From Gimesia chilikensis (GTDB taxonomy: Bacteria; Planctomycetota; Planctomycetia; Planctomycetales; Planctomycetaceae), in contig NZ_VTSR01000020.1 of the NCBI RefSeq assembly GCF_008329715.1, forward strand, positions 233,704-297,703: a stretch of DNA of 64,000 nucleotides. The letters are read 5' to 3'. The notes under the pieces are model-generated. The model worked only from the letters and a program-made list of their open reading frames with translations, made no database searches and was not told the origin of the DNA. The number at the start of each line of letters is the position of its first letter. The stretch's first letter is position 1. The position numbers and the translations under genes are program-made. Below, piece by piece: positions 53,009 through 62,417 of this stretch.

Positions 53009-56000
53009 TTAATGCTCGGGTTCGTCGTAGTGATTGCTGTGACTCCTGTGCTCGACCAGTTCGCTGAGCGGTTCATCATGCTCATCCTTGATGAGCTTCT
53101 TCCCGTCAGACATCTTGGCGAACAGAAAGTACAGACCGGGGATCACAAACACCCCGATCAGGGTCCCCATGAGCATCCCGCCGACCGCCGTGGTACCAAT
53201 CGTTCGGTTACCGATGGCACCCGGCCCCGTAGCTCGGACCAGAGGAACCAGACCCGCGATAAACGCGAACGACGTCATCACGATCGGCCGGAATCGCAGC
53301 TTACCACCTTCGACCCCTGCATCCTTGATGCTCAGTCCTTCCTGGCGTCGCTGTACCGCGAATTCAATAATCAGAATCGCGTTCTTACCCAACAGACCTA
53401 CCAGCATGACCAGACCAATCTGACAGTACACATCGTTGGCCAGGCCCATCGACTTCAACATCAGGAACGAACCAAACAGACCGACGGGCAGCGAGACGAT
53501 TACCGCCAGGGGCAGAACAAAACTCTCGTACTGACCCACCAGCACCAGGTACACAAAGATCACCACGATCGCAAAAATGTAGATCGCCGTATTCCCCTTG
53601 CTGGCCTCGTCGTACGCCAGCCCCTGCCAGCCGATACCATATCCGTGAGGCAGCGTCTTTTCCGCCACTTCCTTAATCGCATCGATTGCCTGACCGGAAC
53701 TGTAACCCGTCGAAGGAGCTCCCTGAATAATCGCCGTCGTATACAGGTTATAACGGTTAATTTCGTTCATCCCCTGCATCTTCTTAATCTTCATAAACGC
53801 TGAGTAAGGTACCATTTCCCCCTCATCGTTTTTGACGAACATGTTCCGCAGGTCTTCAGGATACCGACGAAACTCCGGCGCGGACTGCACATACACTTTG
53901 TAGAACTGTCCAAAGCGAATGAAACCCTGCTCCCATGTACTACCCACGACAATCGAAAGGTTATCCATCGCGTCTGCAATCGAGACCCCCTTCTGCATCG
54001 CCACGTCGTTGTCGATCACAACTTCGTACTGCGGATAGTTATTCGCGAAGAAGGTAAACAGACCCTTCAACTCTTTCCGCTTACCCAGTTCCGCCAGGAA
54101 GTTCTCGGTGATTTTACCGAACGCGTCGTAGTCGCCACTGTTGGTCTTATCGAGCAGACAGAGCGAGAAACCACCGGCTGCACCGAAACCGGGCACCGCA
54201 GGCGGCTCGAAGAATTCGAGCTTCACGTTGGCAATCGCCCGCCCTTTCTGTTCGAGCTCTTCAATGATCTCTTTCGAAGTCAGCTTCCGCTCGGACCAGG
54301 GCTTCAGGTTAATCAGACAGGTACCCGCGTTGGAACCACGGCCTTCCGTCAGAATTTCGTAACCCGCCAGTGAAGTCACCGAAGTAATTTCATCGAACTC
54401 TTCACAGATCTTCTGCAGTTCATGCGACTTCGAGTTCGTATACTCCAGCGTTGAACCGGGGGGCGTCTGGATAATCCCGTAGATCACCCCCTGGTCTTCC
54501 AGCGGAATGAACCCGGAGGGCAGCACTTCGTTGACCAGCAAAATCCCGTAACCGAAAACACCAATCACAATCATGGTGAAAATACGCCGGGTGATGATCA
54601 GACCCACAATCCAGGTAAACGCATTCGTTACCTTGTCCACACCCCGGTCGAAGTAGTACAGAAAGATGCCGATCGGCCCCTTCTTTTTCTTCTCGTTGGG
54701 TTCACTGCCGGAGAAGACCGCCCGGAACGTAAAGGCGAACAACACCGCCATCACGACCCCGATAATCACGGTCCGCAGATGCGACAGTTCAATCTGTTCC
54801 GAAAGCACTTCGTGCACGATCTCCACATGCAGCAGTTCGTAAACGCCATATCCCACCGCGGCTCCGAGGAAGACACACAGCAGCCCCCGCAGCACAAAGG
54901 CATACCGGCCGCTGATCTTCTTGAGCAGGCGGTTAATCAGACCGACAATCCCCTTCTGTTCGACATAGCCAGTATGCGGCTTGAGAATCATCGCACACAA
55001 CACCGGAGTCAGTGTCAACGCGACCACACCGGACAGCACAATCGACATCGCCATCGTCAATGCGAACTGACGATAGAAGACACCCACCGCCCCCGGCATG
55101 AACGTCACCGGAATAAACACGGAGGTCATCACCAGGGTAATCGCAATGATCGCACCACTGATCTCAGCCACCACCTCTTTGGTAGCAGCATAAGGCGAGA
55201 GGTGCTTGGCGTGCATCTTTTCGTGCACCGCTTCCACCACCACGATCGCGTCGTCGACCACAACCCCGATCGCCAGCACGAGTGCGAACAGCGTAATCAG
55301 GTTGATCGACATGCCGAACATACTCATAAAGAAGAATGTCCCGATCAACGACACAGGCACCGCGAGCGTCGGAATCAGCGTACTGCGGAAGTCTCCCAGG
55401 AACAGGAACACCACCAGCGACACCAGGATAAACGCTTCGAACAGGGTATGCAGCACCTTTTCGATAGAAGCATCCAGGAAGTTCGAAACGTCGTAACTGA
55501 TCGCGTAGTCCATCCCCGGCGGGAATGACTCCGTCTTGATCTCTTTCAGCTTCTCCTTCACCTTCGCAATCACGTCCGCAGCGTTAGAGCCCGGAATCTG
55601 CTTAAGCACGATTGACGCGGAAGGATAGCCGTCGATGTCCGAATACAGGTCGTAGAACGATGACCCCAGGTTAACCTTGGCCACATCCTTCAAGCGCAGA
55701 ATCTCCCCGTTCGGGTTCGCACGCAGGATGATGTTCTCGTACTGCTCCGGTTTATTGTAACGGCCGACCCAGGTCAACACGTACTCGATCGTCTGCGACG
55801 TCGTACCCGTCGCCTGACCGAGTCGCCCGGGAGAACCGATCATACTCTGTTCCTTGATCGCCTCCATCACGTCTGCGGAAGAGATTTTATAGGCCCGCAT
55901 CCGGTCCAGATCCAGTTCGACCCGCATCGCGTATGCACGGTTACCGAGAATCTGCGCCCGGCCAACCCCGCGAATACGTTTAATTTCGGGGAGCAGGTTC

Positions 56001-56479
56001 ACCGTGGTGTAGTTATAGAGGAAGTTCTGGTCGACGTTCGGGTCTTTACTGTAGACGTTCACGTACATCAACATACTCGTCATGTTCTGCATGACGATAA
56101 TCCCCTCACGCTCCACGATAGGGGGCAGACGGTTCTTCACCATCTGAATGCGGTTATTCACGTTCAAGACCGCCGTGTTCGGGTCAGTACCCGGTTCGAA
56201 GATGATCTTGATCGTGGCTTCACCCGCACTGGTGGCGGCAGAGCTCATGTACCGCATGTTGGGTACACCGTTGATGGCGCGCTCCAGGATCACCAGGGTG
56301 GAGTCAACCAGAATTTTGGCACTCGCACCTGGATAGGAGACGGCCACAACCACACTCGGTGGAGCGACAGACGGAAACTGGGAAATTGGCAGGGCCGTGA
56401 TCGCCAGCCCACCCATAAACAGGATGAGCAGCGAGATGACCATCGCCAATGCCGGGCGATGTAGAAATTTAGCGAACAT
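53009..56479 (-). CDS. RND multidrug-type efflux pump (AcrB/HAE1 family) with extra membrane segment
   Basis: A 1156-residue inner membrane pump, about 100 residues longer than AcrB. Family marks are FLHRPALAMVISLLILFMGGLAI at the start, TM4 with VLAIGVVVDDAIVVVEAV (the proton-relay Asp pair DD), and the FGGAAG-like AVPGFGAAGGFSLCLLD region. The second half opens the repeat with GLIITRRIFTMIVIGVFGYGILLVNEVLPSGFIPLEDQG. Between TM6 and that second half lies an additional stretch (about 520-640) with two hydrophobic helices (LRGLLCVFLGAAVGYGVYELL; LRTVIIGVVMAVLFAFTFRAVF) and the charged loop SEPNEKKKKGP. The C-terminus is His/Glu-rich. It pumps hydrophobic substrates by proton antiport; the substrate is unknown. 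It lies 18 bases after the adaptor gene. Confidence 0.93.
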   Translation of the reverse strand: MFAKFLHRPALAMVISLLILFMGGLAITALPISQFPSVAPPSVVVAVSYPGASAKILVDSTLVILERAINGVPNMRYMSSAATSAGEATIKIIFEPGTDPNTAVLNVNNRIQMVKNRLPPIVEREGIIVMQNMTSMLMYVNVYSKDPNVDQNFLYNYTTVNLLPEIKRIRGVGRAQILGNRAYAMRVELDLDRMRAYKISSADVMEAIKEQSMIGSPGRLGQATGTTSQTIEYVLTWVGRYNKPEQYENIILRANPNGEILRLKDVAKVNLGSSFYDLYSDIDGYPSASIVLKQIPGSNAADVIAKVKEKLKEIKTESFPPGMDYAISYDVSNFLDASIEKVLHTLFEAFILVSLVVFLFLGDFRSTLIPTLAVPVSLIGTFFFMSMFGMSINLITLFALVLAIGVVVDDAIVVVEAVHEKMHAKHLSPYAATKEVVAEISGAIIAITLVMTSVFIPVTFMPGAVGVFYRQFALTMAMSIVLSGVVALTLTPVLCAMILKPHTGYVEQKGIVGLINRLLKKISGRYAFVLRGLLCVFLGAAVGYGVYELLHVEIVHEVLSEQIELSHLRTVIIGVVMAVLFAFTFRAVFSGSEPNEKKKKGPIGIFLYYFDRGVDKVTNAFTWIVGLIITRRIFTMIVIGVFGYGILLVNEVLPSGFIPLEDQGVIYGIIQTPPGSTLEYTNSKSHELQKICEEFDEITSVTSLAGYEILTEGRGSNAGTCLINLKPWSERKLTSKEIIEELEQKGRAIANVKLEFFEPPAVPGFGAAGGFSLCLLDKTNSGDYDAFGKITENFLAELGKRKELKGLFTFFANNYPQYEVVIDNDVAMQKGVSIADAMDNLSIVVGSTWEQGFIRFGQFYKVYVQSAPEFRRYPEDLRNMFVKNDEGEMVPYSAFMKIKKMQGMNEINRYNLYTTAIIQGAPSTGYSSGQAIDAIKEVAEKTLPHGYGIGWQGLAYDEASKGNTAIYIFAIVVIFVYLVLVGQYESFVLPLAVIVSLPVGLFGSFLMLKSMGLANDVYCQIGLVMLVGLLGKNAILIIEFAVQRRQEGLSIKDAGVEGGKLRFRPIVMTSFAFIAGLVPLVRATGPGAIGNRTIGTTAVGGMLMGTLIGVFVIPGLYFLFAKMSDGKKLIKDEHDEPLSELVEHRSHSNHYDEPEH

Positions 56480-56497
56480 ATGATTGATCTTACCTGC

Positions 56498-57721
56498 TTA
56501 TTCCGCGTGATATTTCAGGTTACTGAGTACTTCCTGTGGGTCACGGAAATCGTATTTGATCTTGTCGCCGTCTTTCACCTGACGAATTCCTTCGAGAATG
56601 ATCTTCTCGCCTTCCTTGAGACCACCCTTGAGCACGAAGATATCATCCTGTTCGCCCTCGATCTCAATGTCTCTCTGGTGTACGACGTTGTCCTTATCAA
56701 CAACGAACGCATAACGTTTGGCGAGAATCTCGAAAGTCGCTCTCTGTGGTATCACGAGAATGTTCTGTAAGGTGCGGTGAATCAAAATCGTTCCGGTCTG
56801 ACCGTTACGCAGCAACCCTTCCGGATTCGGAAAATCTGCACGGAAGGGGATGTTCCCCGTCATGTTATTAAAATCAGCTTCAATTGCACCGATCTTCCCC
56901 TGCTGAGGAAAGATTTCGCCGTTGGCCAGTTTGAGTTCGATCTGCAGATGGTCCGATTTCCCGCCATCCTTATCCAACTCGGCTTTGTACTCCAGGTACT
57001 GTGCCTCGGGCACGTTAAAGTAAACCCACATCAGACTGTTGTCGGACATGGTCGTCAAAACGTCTCCCTCTTCGATCAGACTTCCCAGCTGATTCCGCTG
57101 GCGGTCGACGATCCCGTCGAAGGGAGCTTTGACATTCGTAAAACCCAGTTCCGCCTGGGCCAGTTGCACTTTGGCTTTCGCTTTCGCCAGCTCCGCTTTT
57201 TTCAGCGCGATCTCCTGTGACGAAACGATCCCCTTATCCATCAACGACTGGGCGTTATCCAGCTCAATCTGCACGCGATTGGCTTCCGCCAGTTCTGATT
57301 CCATCCGGGCCTGGAACAACGTCGGCAGGATCTTGAACAGCAGATCCCCCTTCTTGACGTGCTGTCCTTCTTTAATATTAATCTTTTCCAGGTAACCACC
57401 TTCCAGGGCGCGAACTTCGATGTGCTGACAGGAGTGAATCTGGCAGACATACTGCTGGGTGCTGATCACATCTTTTTTTACGGGAGTCGTCACAATAATC
57501 TTGTGAACCGCGTGATGTCCCCCTGCTCCGTGTCCCTCACCGTGAGACTCAGCATGCGCCTCGCCATGTTCATCGGCGTGACCATCCGCATGTTCTTCGC
57601 CATGTGCCTTACCTGGCGCTGCGGTGTGAGATTCGGCGTGAGTCTGCGGGAGATACTCGCAACCGGTTAGCGAGAGTGAAATCAGAGCCAGAAAGCTGGC
57701 GACGGTCATTGTACTTTTCAT
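56498..57721 (-). CDS. RND efflux adaptor (AcrA family) with His-rich N-terminal linker
   Basis: A 407-residue periplasmic adaptor lipoprotein (lipobox SLTGC). Residues about 28-75 are a linker of His, Glu, Gly and Ala (HAESHTAAPGKAHGEEH and onward) with about 18 His. The adaptor fold follows: VRALEGGYLEKINIKEGQHVKKGDLLFKI, a coiled coil (about 135-195), VKAPFDGIVDRQRNQLGSLIEEG, a beta-barrel (LMWVYFNVPEAQYLEYKAEL) and a membrane-proximal domain (VVDKDNVVHQRDIEI). It is the first gene of the pump operon. Coupled with the AcrB-type pump by an 18-base gap. The His-rich linker is unusual for an HAE1-type adaptor and could bind divalent metal. Confidence 0.92.
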   Translation of the reverse strand: MKSTMTVASFLALISLSLTGCEYLPQTHAESHTAAPGKAHGEEHADGHADEHGEAHAESHGEGHGAGGHHAVHKIIVTTPVKKDVISTQQYVCQIHSCQHIEVRALEGGYLEKINIKEGQHVKKGDLLFKILPTLFQARMESELAEANRVQIELDNAQSLMDKGIVSSQEIALKKAELAKAKAKVQLAQAELGFTNVKAPFDGIVDRQRNQLGSLIEEGDVLTTMSDNSLMWVYFNVPEAQYLEYKAELDKDGGKSDHLQIELKLANGEIFPQQGKIGAIEADFNNMTGNIPFRADFPNPEGLLRNGQTGTILIHRTLQNILVIPQRATFEILAKRYAFVVDKDNVVHQRDIEIEGEQDDIFVLKGGLKEGEKIILEGIRQVKDGDKIKYDFRDPQEVLSNLKYHAE

Positions 57722-58280
57722 GGTCTTAAATGTTCCTCTGATGTTAAGCCCCGGGCAGGTTGGTCAGGAGTGTCGGTAAGTGAGGAAGTAGTGGTATGAG
57801 CTATAATTTCGTTCCTCAGATGACAGCACGGGAGAAACCCGTTCCTGCCGGACTGCTGACGAGAATATGCATATCCAATGCCAATACACTCGAAAAACAC
57901 CCACTGCTGAACAGTCGTCGTACCCGTTCGTAAAAATCTGTCATTCTTCACTTGACGAATTTCACTTCCTGTCCCATGCAGAGAATTCCCCCTGATTTTC
58001 AGGAGATTCCCCGCTTGATCGGATGCACACAGCCTGCATCCACCTCCTGATTTCGACCATTCGACCACACTTTTATTTTTTTATGAAACAAATCTGTACT
58101 CCTGAAACCAACCCCCTGACGCACTCTGGGAACAAGGAATCGCCTCAGCACCCTGAAAGATTCTGCAGACCCTGCACCCGCTGAGTGCAAACTCTTGCAG
58201 GGCGTCAAATCCCGTTCCCAGCACTCAATTTACCTCTTTTTGCTGTCGGAACGTTCCCATGAACTTCCTGCACTTTCACC

Positions 58281-58450
58281 TGCAGAAATTGAACTTGATC
58301 GCCCCGTTCCGAATCATATGCTGGTTCCCTTCTGGCTCGCGCGCGAGGCGGGTCGGCACTCACGGAAACAGTCGGAACCAGTGACGTTTCTGCACCTGAA
58401 CCAGCATCGTTTTTCACCATGTTTACACCCAAGCAGTTCGCACCGCTGTG
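58281..58450. repeat. Dispersed intergenic element, copy B
   Basis: Homologous to 17061-17235. The shared features in order are TTGAxCTTGATCG, CCGAATCATA, the CGCGCGCGAGGCGG core (58338-58351), CACGGxAACA, GAACCAG, CACCTGAA and GCACCG, in the same spacing with only small gaps. Confidence 0.7.
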
Positions 58451-58479
58451 CCATCTGCGTTCCCGCTGTTCAGGGCAAA

Positions 58480-58556
58480 CCGGGACAGAGTCCGGATGAA
58501 CCAGGACAAAATCCCGGACAGAGCAGGACAAAATCCGGCCACATCGGGACAAAATT
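58480..58556. repeat. Short motifs with 21-22 bp period
   Basis: GGACA-containing units (consensus about AGGACAAAATCCGG) begin at 58483, 58504, 58526 and 58547, spaced 21, 22 and 21 bases. An extra GGACAGAG lies at 58516. The spacing corresponds to two helical turns. Confidence 0.6.
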
Positions 58557-58664
58557 CTGTCTTGACCCCCAGCCGCCAATCCCCAGGATGCAACAACAGC
58601 AAACAGCAATAGCCACACAACACAGATGAAATCATGATCCATTTGAAACTCACTTAATCGGGTG

Positions 58665-58745
58665 GTCCCGGATGTAATCCGGGATTGCCGCAGGCAACAG
58701 GAGGTCACAGAACAAATGCGCAAGAGTAAGAAACCGCCCCTCACC
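58665..58745 (+). repeat. Direct repeat, copy 1
   Basis: About 80 bases sharing TCCCGGATG, the GGCAACAGGAGGTCACAG core and GAGAAACCGC-like end with 58980-59060. The two copies flank the palindromic element at 58810. Confidence 0.8.
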
Positions 58746-58809
58746 AGCCACCGATCTAACCTGATACCATAAGCCGTAGCGCCTATTCCCCCATTAGACG
58801 CATCCCCGT

Positions 58810-58884
58810 GAGCGGCAAGGCGCCAGCCACCGGTAACCAGGATCGGCGCCGAATACAACACCGGTGGCGAGCGCCATTCCGCTC
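58810..58884. repeat. Palindromic REP-like element, copy 1
   Basis: Imperfect 75-bp palindrome. GAGCGG (58810-58815) pairs with CCGCTC (58879-58884), AAGGCGC with GCGCCATT, and GCCACCGGT with ACCGGTGGC. A related copy is at 63866-63938. Confidence 0.8.
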
Positions 58885-58979
58885 AGAATAACAACCCGGA
58901 GATCATACAGATCGGCACCAGCAGCGACAGCAGACGTACAACCAGCGCACATCAACCACCAGTGAAAACAAAGAGGGAG

Positions 58980-59060
58980 ATCCCGGATGCAATCCACGAT
59001 TGCCACAGGCAACAGGAGGTCACAGCGCAAATGCGGTATATTGAGAAACCGCACCTCACT
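58980..59060 (+). repeat. Direct repeat, copy 2
   Basis: Second copy of the 58665-58745 unit. Its right end runs into the last codons of the minus-strand gene that ends at 59056. Confidence 0.8.
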
Positions 59061-60621
59061 CCCGCGTCCCCTGCACCGTCCCCTTCAGCTTCCCAAACAC
59101 GCCCTCACCCCAGACAACGCGCGCCTGCTGCAACCGCTCCACTTCCGTCGCTGCAAACGCAGTCGCTCCAATCTCCTGGCCGTCCTGACGAATCACCAGT
59201 CGCCCCGGTTCAATGCAGAACTCCAGCTCCAGCGGCTGATCCTTCCATTTCAACTGCGCTGCCAGATTCCCGGGCATCTCAAACGCCAAGACGGCTCCAT
59301 ATTCCCGTCGCTGCGCATCGGTCAGAAACGTGTACTGATCCGACCAGGGATAGGTCCCCTTGGAAGAGGTCGAGACCATCAACGCGCCCCCCAGCGGCAC
59401 CAGTCCGGTAATTCGCTGCCCCCAGTGATTGAGTACCAGCTTATGTTGCACCGCTTCCGCCTCGTAAGGATGCACCGTCTGGTCCGTCAGTTCGGGATGC
59501 GAAAACATCCGCCCCTCAGAAGACCAGCGGTCGGCGTCCGCGTCGTACCGCCACAACTCGGCCCAGGGCCAGACTCCCACAAACAGATCACCCCGGTAAA
59601 TCGCCAGCGTCTGGGCTTCACGGGCACTCGGCGAAACCCCCGGCAGCCGGGGCGGCCAGCCGGACAGCTGCCTGATTTCAGTCCCCCCCGTATACTCAAA
59701 CAGCTCGCCCGCTGGATACTGGGCCAGCAGCAGCCGGTCCCGAAAGTTCAGCATCGAATAAACCTGGTAGCTGCTTTTGTCGCTGGCTTCCAGAATCGTC
59801 CGCCACTTGTTTCCATCGAACACATAGACGCCTCCCCAGTTCGAAACCGTGAGCAGTTCATTCCGATACTGCCCCCAGGCGAACGGGGTCGCTCCGACAA
59901 ATTTGCAGTCGATACTCACCGCCTGCGACAGATCCACCGCTCCCCCATCCGACGGCTTCCAGGGACAGGCCACAACCTTCGTAAAGCCCCCCTGTTCGGA
60001 CCGCTTGCCATGATAGAAACAGAGAAAGCCCTGCGCATAATAGAAGTTGTAATAGCGGCCCTCAGCAGGTGGCCCAAGAATGATACGCCCATTATAAGCC
60101 GCCCGGTTGGAAGAAAACGTGAGCACGCCGGTCCCGACTCTCTGCATGCCATCCCCGGAACCCACCGGTCCCGTGGGAGGCTCCGGCGTATCGATCCACT
60201 TCCCGGCTGCAGGATTCCAGGTCCGCAGTGCCCCGGGTCGATAACCACTCCAGGCAGAAATCGTCTGATTCAGATCCAGCAGATACACGCCCGTATCCAG
60301 ATCCGGATGAGGCAGCCGTTTCGTCTGTGCTGTCGGAATAGTGCCCGGCTGTTTCACATAAAACTGCAGCGTATGCCGATCCCCGCGAAAGCGGGTGTTG
60401 TAGACATCCAGAAACCCGGCCCCGGCAATCACGGTGCCATCCGCATCCCGCAGTTCAAACAGCGAACCAAAGCTCTGACCGACATCCTCCCCCAGATCAA
60501 CCCGGGCCGAGATCTTTAGTAAAGGGGTCGCGGCCTTCTCCGGTTCCGCAGCATTACTTCTTACAGACTCCAGACAAAGGAAACCAAGACAACCGGTCAA
60601 CAGCAGACAGAAACGCATCAT
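59056..60621 (-). CDS. Secreted propeller-like protein of unknown function
   Basis: About 521 residues from ATG 60621 (MMRFCLLLTGCLG), which has GGAG 9 bases upstream; an earlier start at 60666 would add 15 residues. A signal peptide (ending SNAAEPEK) leads to a beta-rich protein with repeated blade-like segments: LLDLNQTISAWSGYRPGALRTWNP, ELLTVSNWGGVYVFDGNKWRTILEA, LLLAQYPAGELFEYTGGTEIRQL and DLFVGVWPWAELWRYDADADRWSSEGRMF. Kelch-like or similar propeller units are likely. The C-terminus (DQPLELEFCIEPGRLVIRQDGQEIGA) reads as a separate small beta domain. The Asp/Trp-rich pattern resembles planctomycete exported proteins annotated only as hypothetical. No catalytic motif is recognised. Confidence 0.75.
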   Translation of the reverse strand: MMRFCLLLTGCLGFLCLESVRSNAAEPEKAATPLLKISARVDLGEDVGQSFGSLFELRDADGTVIAGAGFLDVYNTRFRGDRHTLQFYVKQPGTIPTAQTKRLPHPDLDTGVYLLDLNQTISAWSGYRPGALRTWNPAAGKWIDTPEPPTGPVGSGDGMQRVGTGVLTFSSNRAAYNGRIILGPPAEGRYYNFYYAQGFLCFYHGKRSEQGGFTKVVACPWKPSDGGAVDLSQAVSIDCKFVGATPFAWGQYRNELLTVSNWGGVYVFDGNKWRTILEASDKSSYQVYSMLNFRDRLLLAQYPAGELFEYTGGTEIRQLSGWPPRLPGVSPSAREAQTLAIYRGDLFVGVWPWAELWRYDADADRWSSEGRMFSHPELTDQTVHPYEAEAVQHKLVLNHWGQRITGLVPLGGALMVSTSSKGTYPWSDQYTFLTDAQRREYGAVLAFEMPGNLAAQLKWKDQPLELEFCIEPGRLVIRQDGQEIGATAFAATEVERLQQARVVWGEGVFGKLKGTVQGTRE

Positions 60622-60671
60622 GATGCGGCACTCCACAGGCGGGTTTTCGGAACGCATTTGAAGCATCCATC

Positions 60672-61304
60672 CTAAAGGTCCACCAACCGGGATACAACTA
60701 CGCAGGGTTTGCCATTACAGGGTAGAGACGACAAATGCGCAGCTGGTTCTGTGCCCTTCACCTGAATGAAGCGGTGACCATCCCATTGAAATTTCAAGCT
60801 GAGGCACTTTGCTTCCCGTGATCGTGCGAATTGCTGGTGAATTGTGACGTTCAACGTTCGATCATCACGATCAAACTGTGTTTTGATCTCCGCAGAGGCT
60901 CCCACATTACCGCCACCATCTGCACGGGGATGTATAACATAATCGGTCCAGTCTTCATTCTTGCTTAGAACGAGAGAGTAGTCGATGCGGTAAGTCTCCT
61001 TACCAAAGTAGTCAGTATAGACATACGAGAATAATGTTTGATCCGTGGTTAGTTCAGCACTCGCTGTCCCCCGGTAGCCTCCCGGTGGTTCAATCGGCTG
61101 CCTGTCGGTGACTATGGTTGAGTTCAGCTCTTTTTTCGCACAAGACTGCCAGGCGGGCGCAGCAGGTACATTGAGTATCGTGAAGCATTCTGAATCGGGA
61201 TCAGGCGCAAAGCACCAGCTCAGGTAAACCAGCCCACCATACGCGACCACAACAACAAGTATGAGCCCTGCCACAAAATCTCTGACTGAGCGATTCGAAA
61301 CCAT
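60672..61304 (-). CDS. Signal-anchored protein of unknown function
   Basis: A 210-residue protein with an N-terminal transmembrane anchor (FVAGLILVVVVAYGGLVYLSW) and a beta-rich exposed domain. Cys residues (FAPDPDSECF, WQSCAKK, AKCLSL, LPCNGKPC) may form disulfides. A run such as TLFSYVYTDYFGKETYRIDYSLVL and TLNVTIHQQFARSREAKCLSLKFQWDGHRF reads as antiparallel strands. It lies 50 bases upstream of the propeller-like gene on the same strand and may share its transcript. No family is recognised. Confidence 0.6.
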   Translation of the reverse strand: MVSNRSVRDFVAGLILVVVVAYGGLVYLSWCFAPDPDSECFTILNVPAAPAWQSCAKKELNSTIVTDRQPIEPPGGYRGTASAELTTDQTLFSYVYTDYFGKETYRIDYSLVLSKNEDWTDYVIHPRADGGGNVGASAEIKTQFDRDDRTLNVTIHQQFARSREAKCLSLKFQWDGHRFIQVKGTEPAAHLSSLPCNGKPCVVVSRLVDL

Positions 61305-61681
61305 CTTAGGACTTACCTGATCAACATCTGCAGGAACTTATTCAGACAGAAAACCCTGGAGGGCCTGTCACACAGCGTTCCTTGACATGTTACCTGACCA
61401 ACTTCACATTTCAACGAGAATCATCTCTGATATGGATACTTGAGGGCCAATAGAGAACTGGTCCCATGAATTGAAATCCAGTTTTAAAACCACGAATGTC
61501 ACGAAAGACACGAAAAGACTCCGCTCGTAAAGATTTTATCTGGTGGAGTATTACAGTGCCGAGCAGACTGGGATCTGACTCTCATTAGCTCGAATCGATT
61601 TCAGCTTTTCGCTACAATAAGTCGACAGTACCAGACACTCAATTCAAAACAAATTCACACCCCAATCAAAAAGTAATCTGA
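61305..61681. other. Divergent intergenic region
   Basis: About 380 bases with both outward promoters. It contains ACCACGAATGTCACGAAAG and the continuation ACACGAAAAG at 61489-61517, made of CACGAA-type units (ACGAA at 61492, 61501 and 61510), a short A/C-rich motif I associate with planctomycete intergenic DNA. TACAAT at 61613-61618 could be a -10 for the cold-shock gene. Confidence 0.4.
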
Positions 61682-62269
61682 ATGCGTTCACAGGGAAATA
61701 TCACACACTGGGACGATGAAAAAGGTTTTGGCTTTATCACACCTCAAGACGACGGCACCGCGGTCTTCGTGCACATCAGCGCTTTCACTCGGACAGCACG
61801 CCGGCCGCAGACAGGCGATCCTGTTTCGTACGAAACAACCCCGGGCAAAGACGGTAAACCCAAAGCCGAGCATGTCCGTTTTTCAGATCAGTCCGTAGTC
61901 AAGATTTTGTGTAGCGCTCCCGCTGTTCTGTTTACGGTACTCTTTATCTGCTTTCTACTGGTCTCTGTTTATTTCAACCGGCTCTCCTGGCTGGCGCTGG
62001 TGGCATACGGTGCCGCGAGCGTCGTCACATTTATCGCCTACGCCTGGGATAAGTCAGCGGCTCAACGGGGAAAGTGGCGGACAGCAGAAGCAACCCTGCA
62101 CTTGATGTCACTGGTAGGAGGCTGGCCCGGCGCCCTGGCCGCACAACGCCTGCTGCGACACAAATCCAGCAAACAGAAATTCTTAGTCGTCTACTGGCTG
62201 ACCGTCTTCCTGAACGTGGCAGCAATAAGCTATGTAGTCTGGCACGGTGATTTCGGTTTGATCAATTAA
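61682..62269 (+). CDS. Cold-shock domain / DUF1294 membrane protein
   Basis: A 195-residue fusion. The N-terminal cold-shock domain (about 1-68) has the RNA-binding strands GNITHWDDEKGFGFITPQD and AVFVHISAF, matching RNP1 (KGFGFI) and RNP2 (VFVHIS). The C-terminal DUF1294 part (about 75-195) has membrane helices at 78-98, 103-122 and 172-190. Its signature includes YAWDKSAAQRGKWRTAEATLHLMSLVGGWPGALAAQ. The combination is widespread in bacteria, and its role is not established; a membrane-tethered nucleic acid-binding protein is the plain reading. It is a single gene. Confidence 0.93.
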   Translation: MRSQGNITHWDDEKGFGFITPQDDGTAVFVHISAFTRTARRPQTGDPVSYETTPGKDGKPKAEHVRFSDQSVVKILCSAPAVLFTVLFICFLLVSVYFNRLSWLALVAYGAASVVTFIAYAWDKSAAQRGKWRTAEATLHLMSLVGGWPGALAAQRLLRHKSSKQKFLVVYWLTVFLNVAAISYVVWHGDFGLIN

Positions 62270-62417
62270 CTGATCAGTCTGTGTATTTCCTGAAGGCTTA
62301 ATCGACATTGGCTGATTTGAAGTAAGCAATCATTCATAAATAATTTGATGCTGGATGAAATTGGGAAATATCTTTATCACGATGAAGAAAGAATGATTCA
62401 TAGATTAGAGTAAAACT

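Larger units (their letters stand above)
57722..59055. other. Repeat-rich gene-free region
   Basis: About 1.3 kb. No gene is supported; a long minus-strand open frame (58205-58861) runs through repeats and has no family features. It holds a copy of the dispersed element (58281-58450), short periodic motifs (58480-58552), two direct repeats and a palindromic element, each listed separately. Confidence 0.55.

Noticed and set aside
52958..53803. 281-codon plus-strand frame
   Set aside because: Antisense of the RND pump gene; very His/Arg/Gln-rich.
58480..58556. GGACA motifs considered as a small CRISPR array
   Set aside because: Period is 21-22 bases, with no room for spacers; no cas genes in the window.
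58205..58861. 218-codon minus-strand frame
   Set aside because: It runs through the dispersed element, periodic motifs and palindrome; the translated sequence looks like read-through of repeats.
58987..60519. 510-codon plus-strand frame
   Set aside because: It is the antisense of the propeller-like gene, which has a signal peptide and a ribosome-binding site. The plus frame is rich in Arg, His and Pro, as expected for a shadow.
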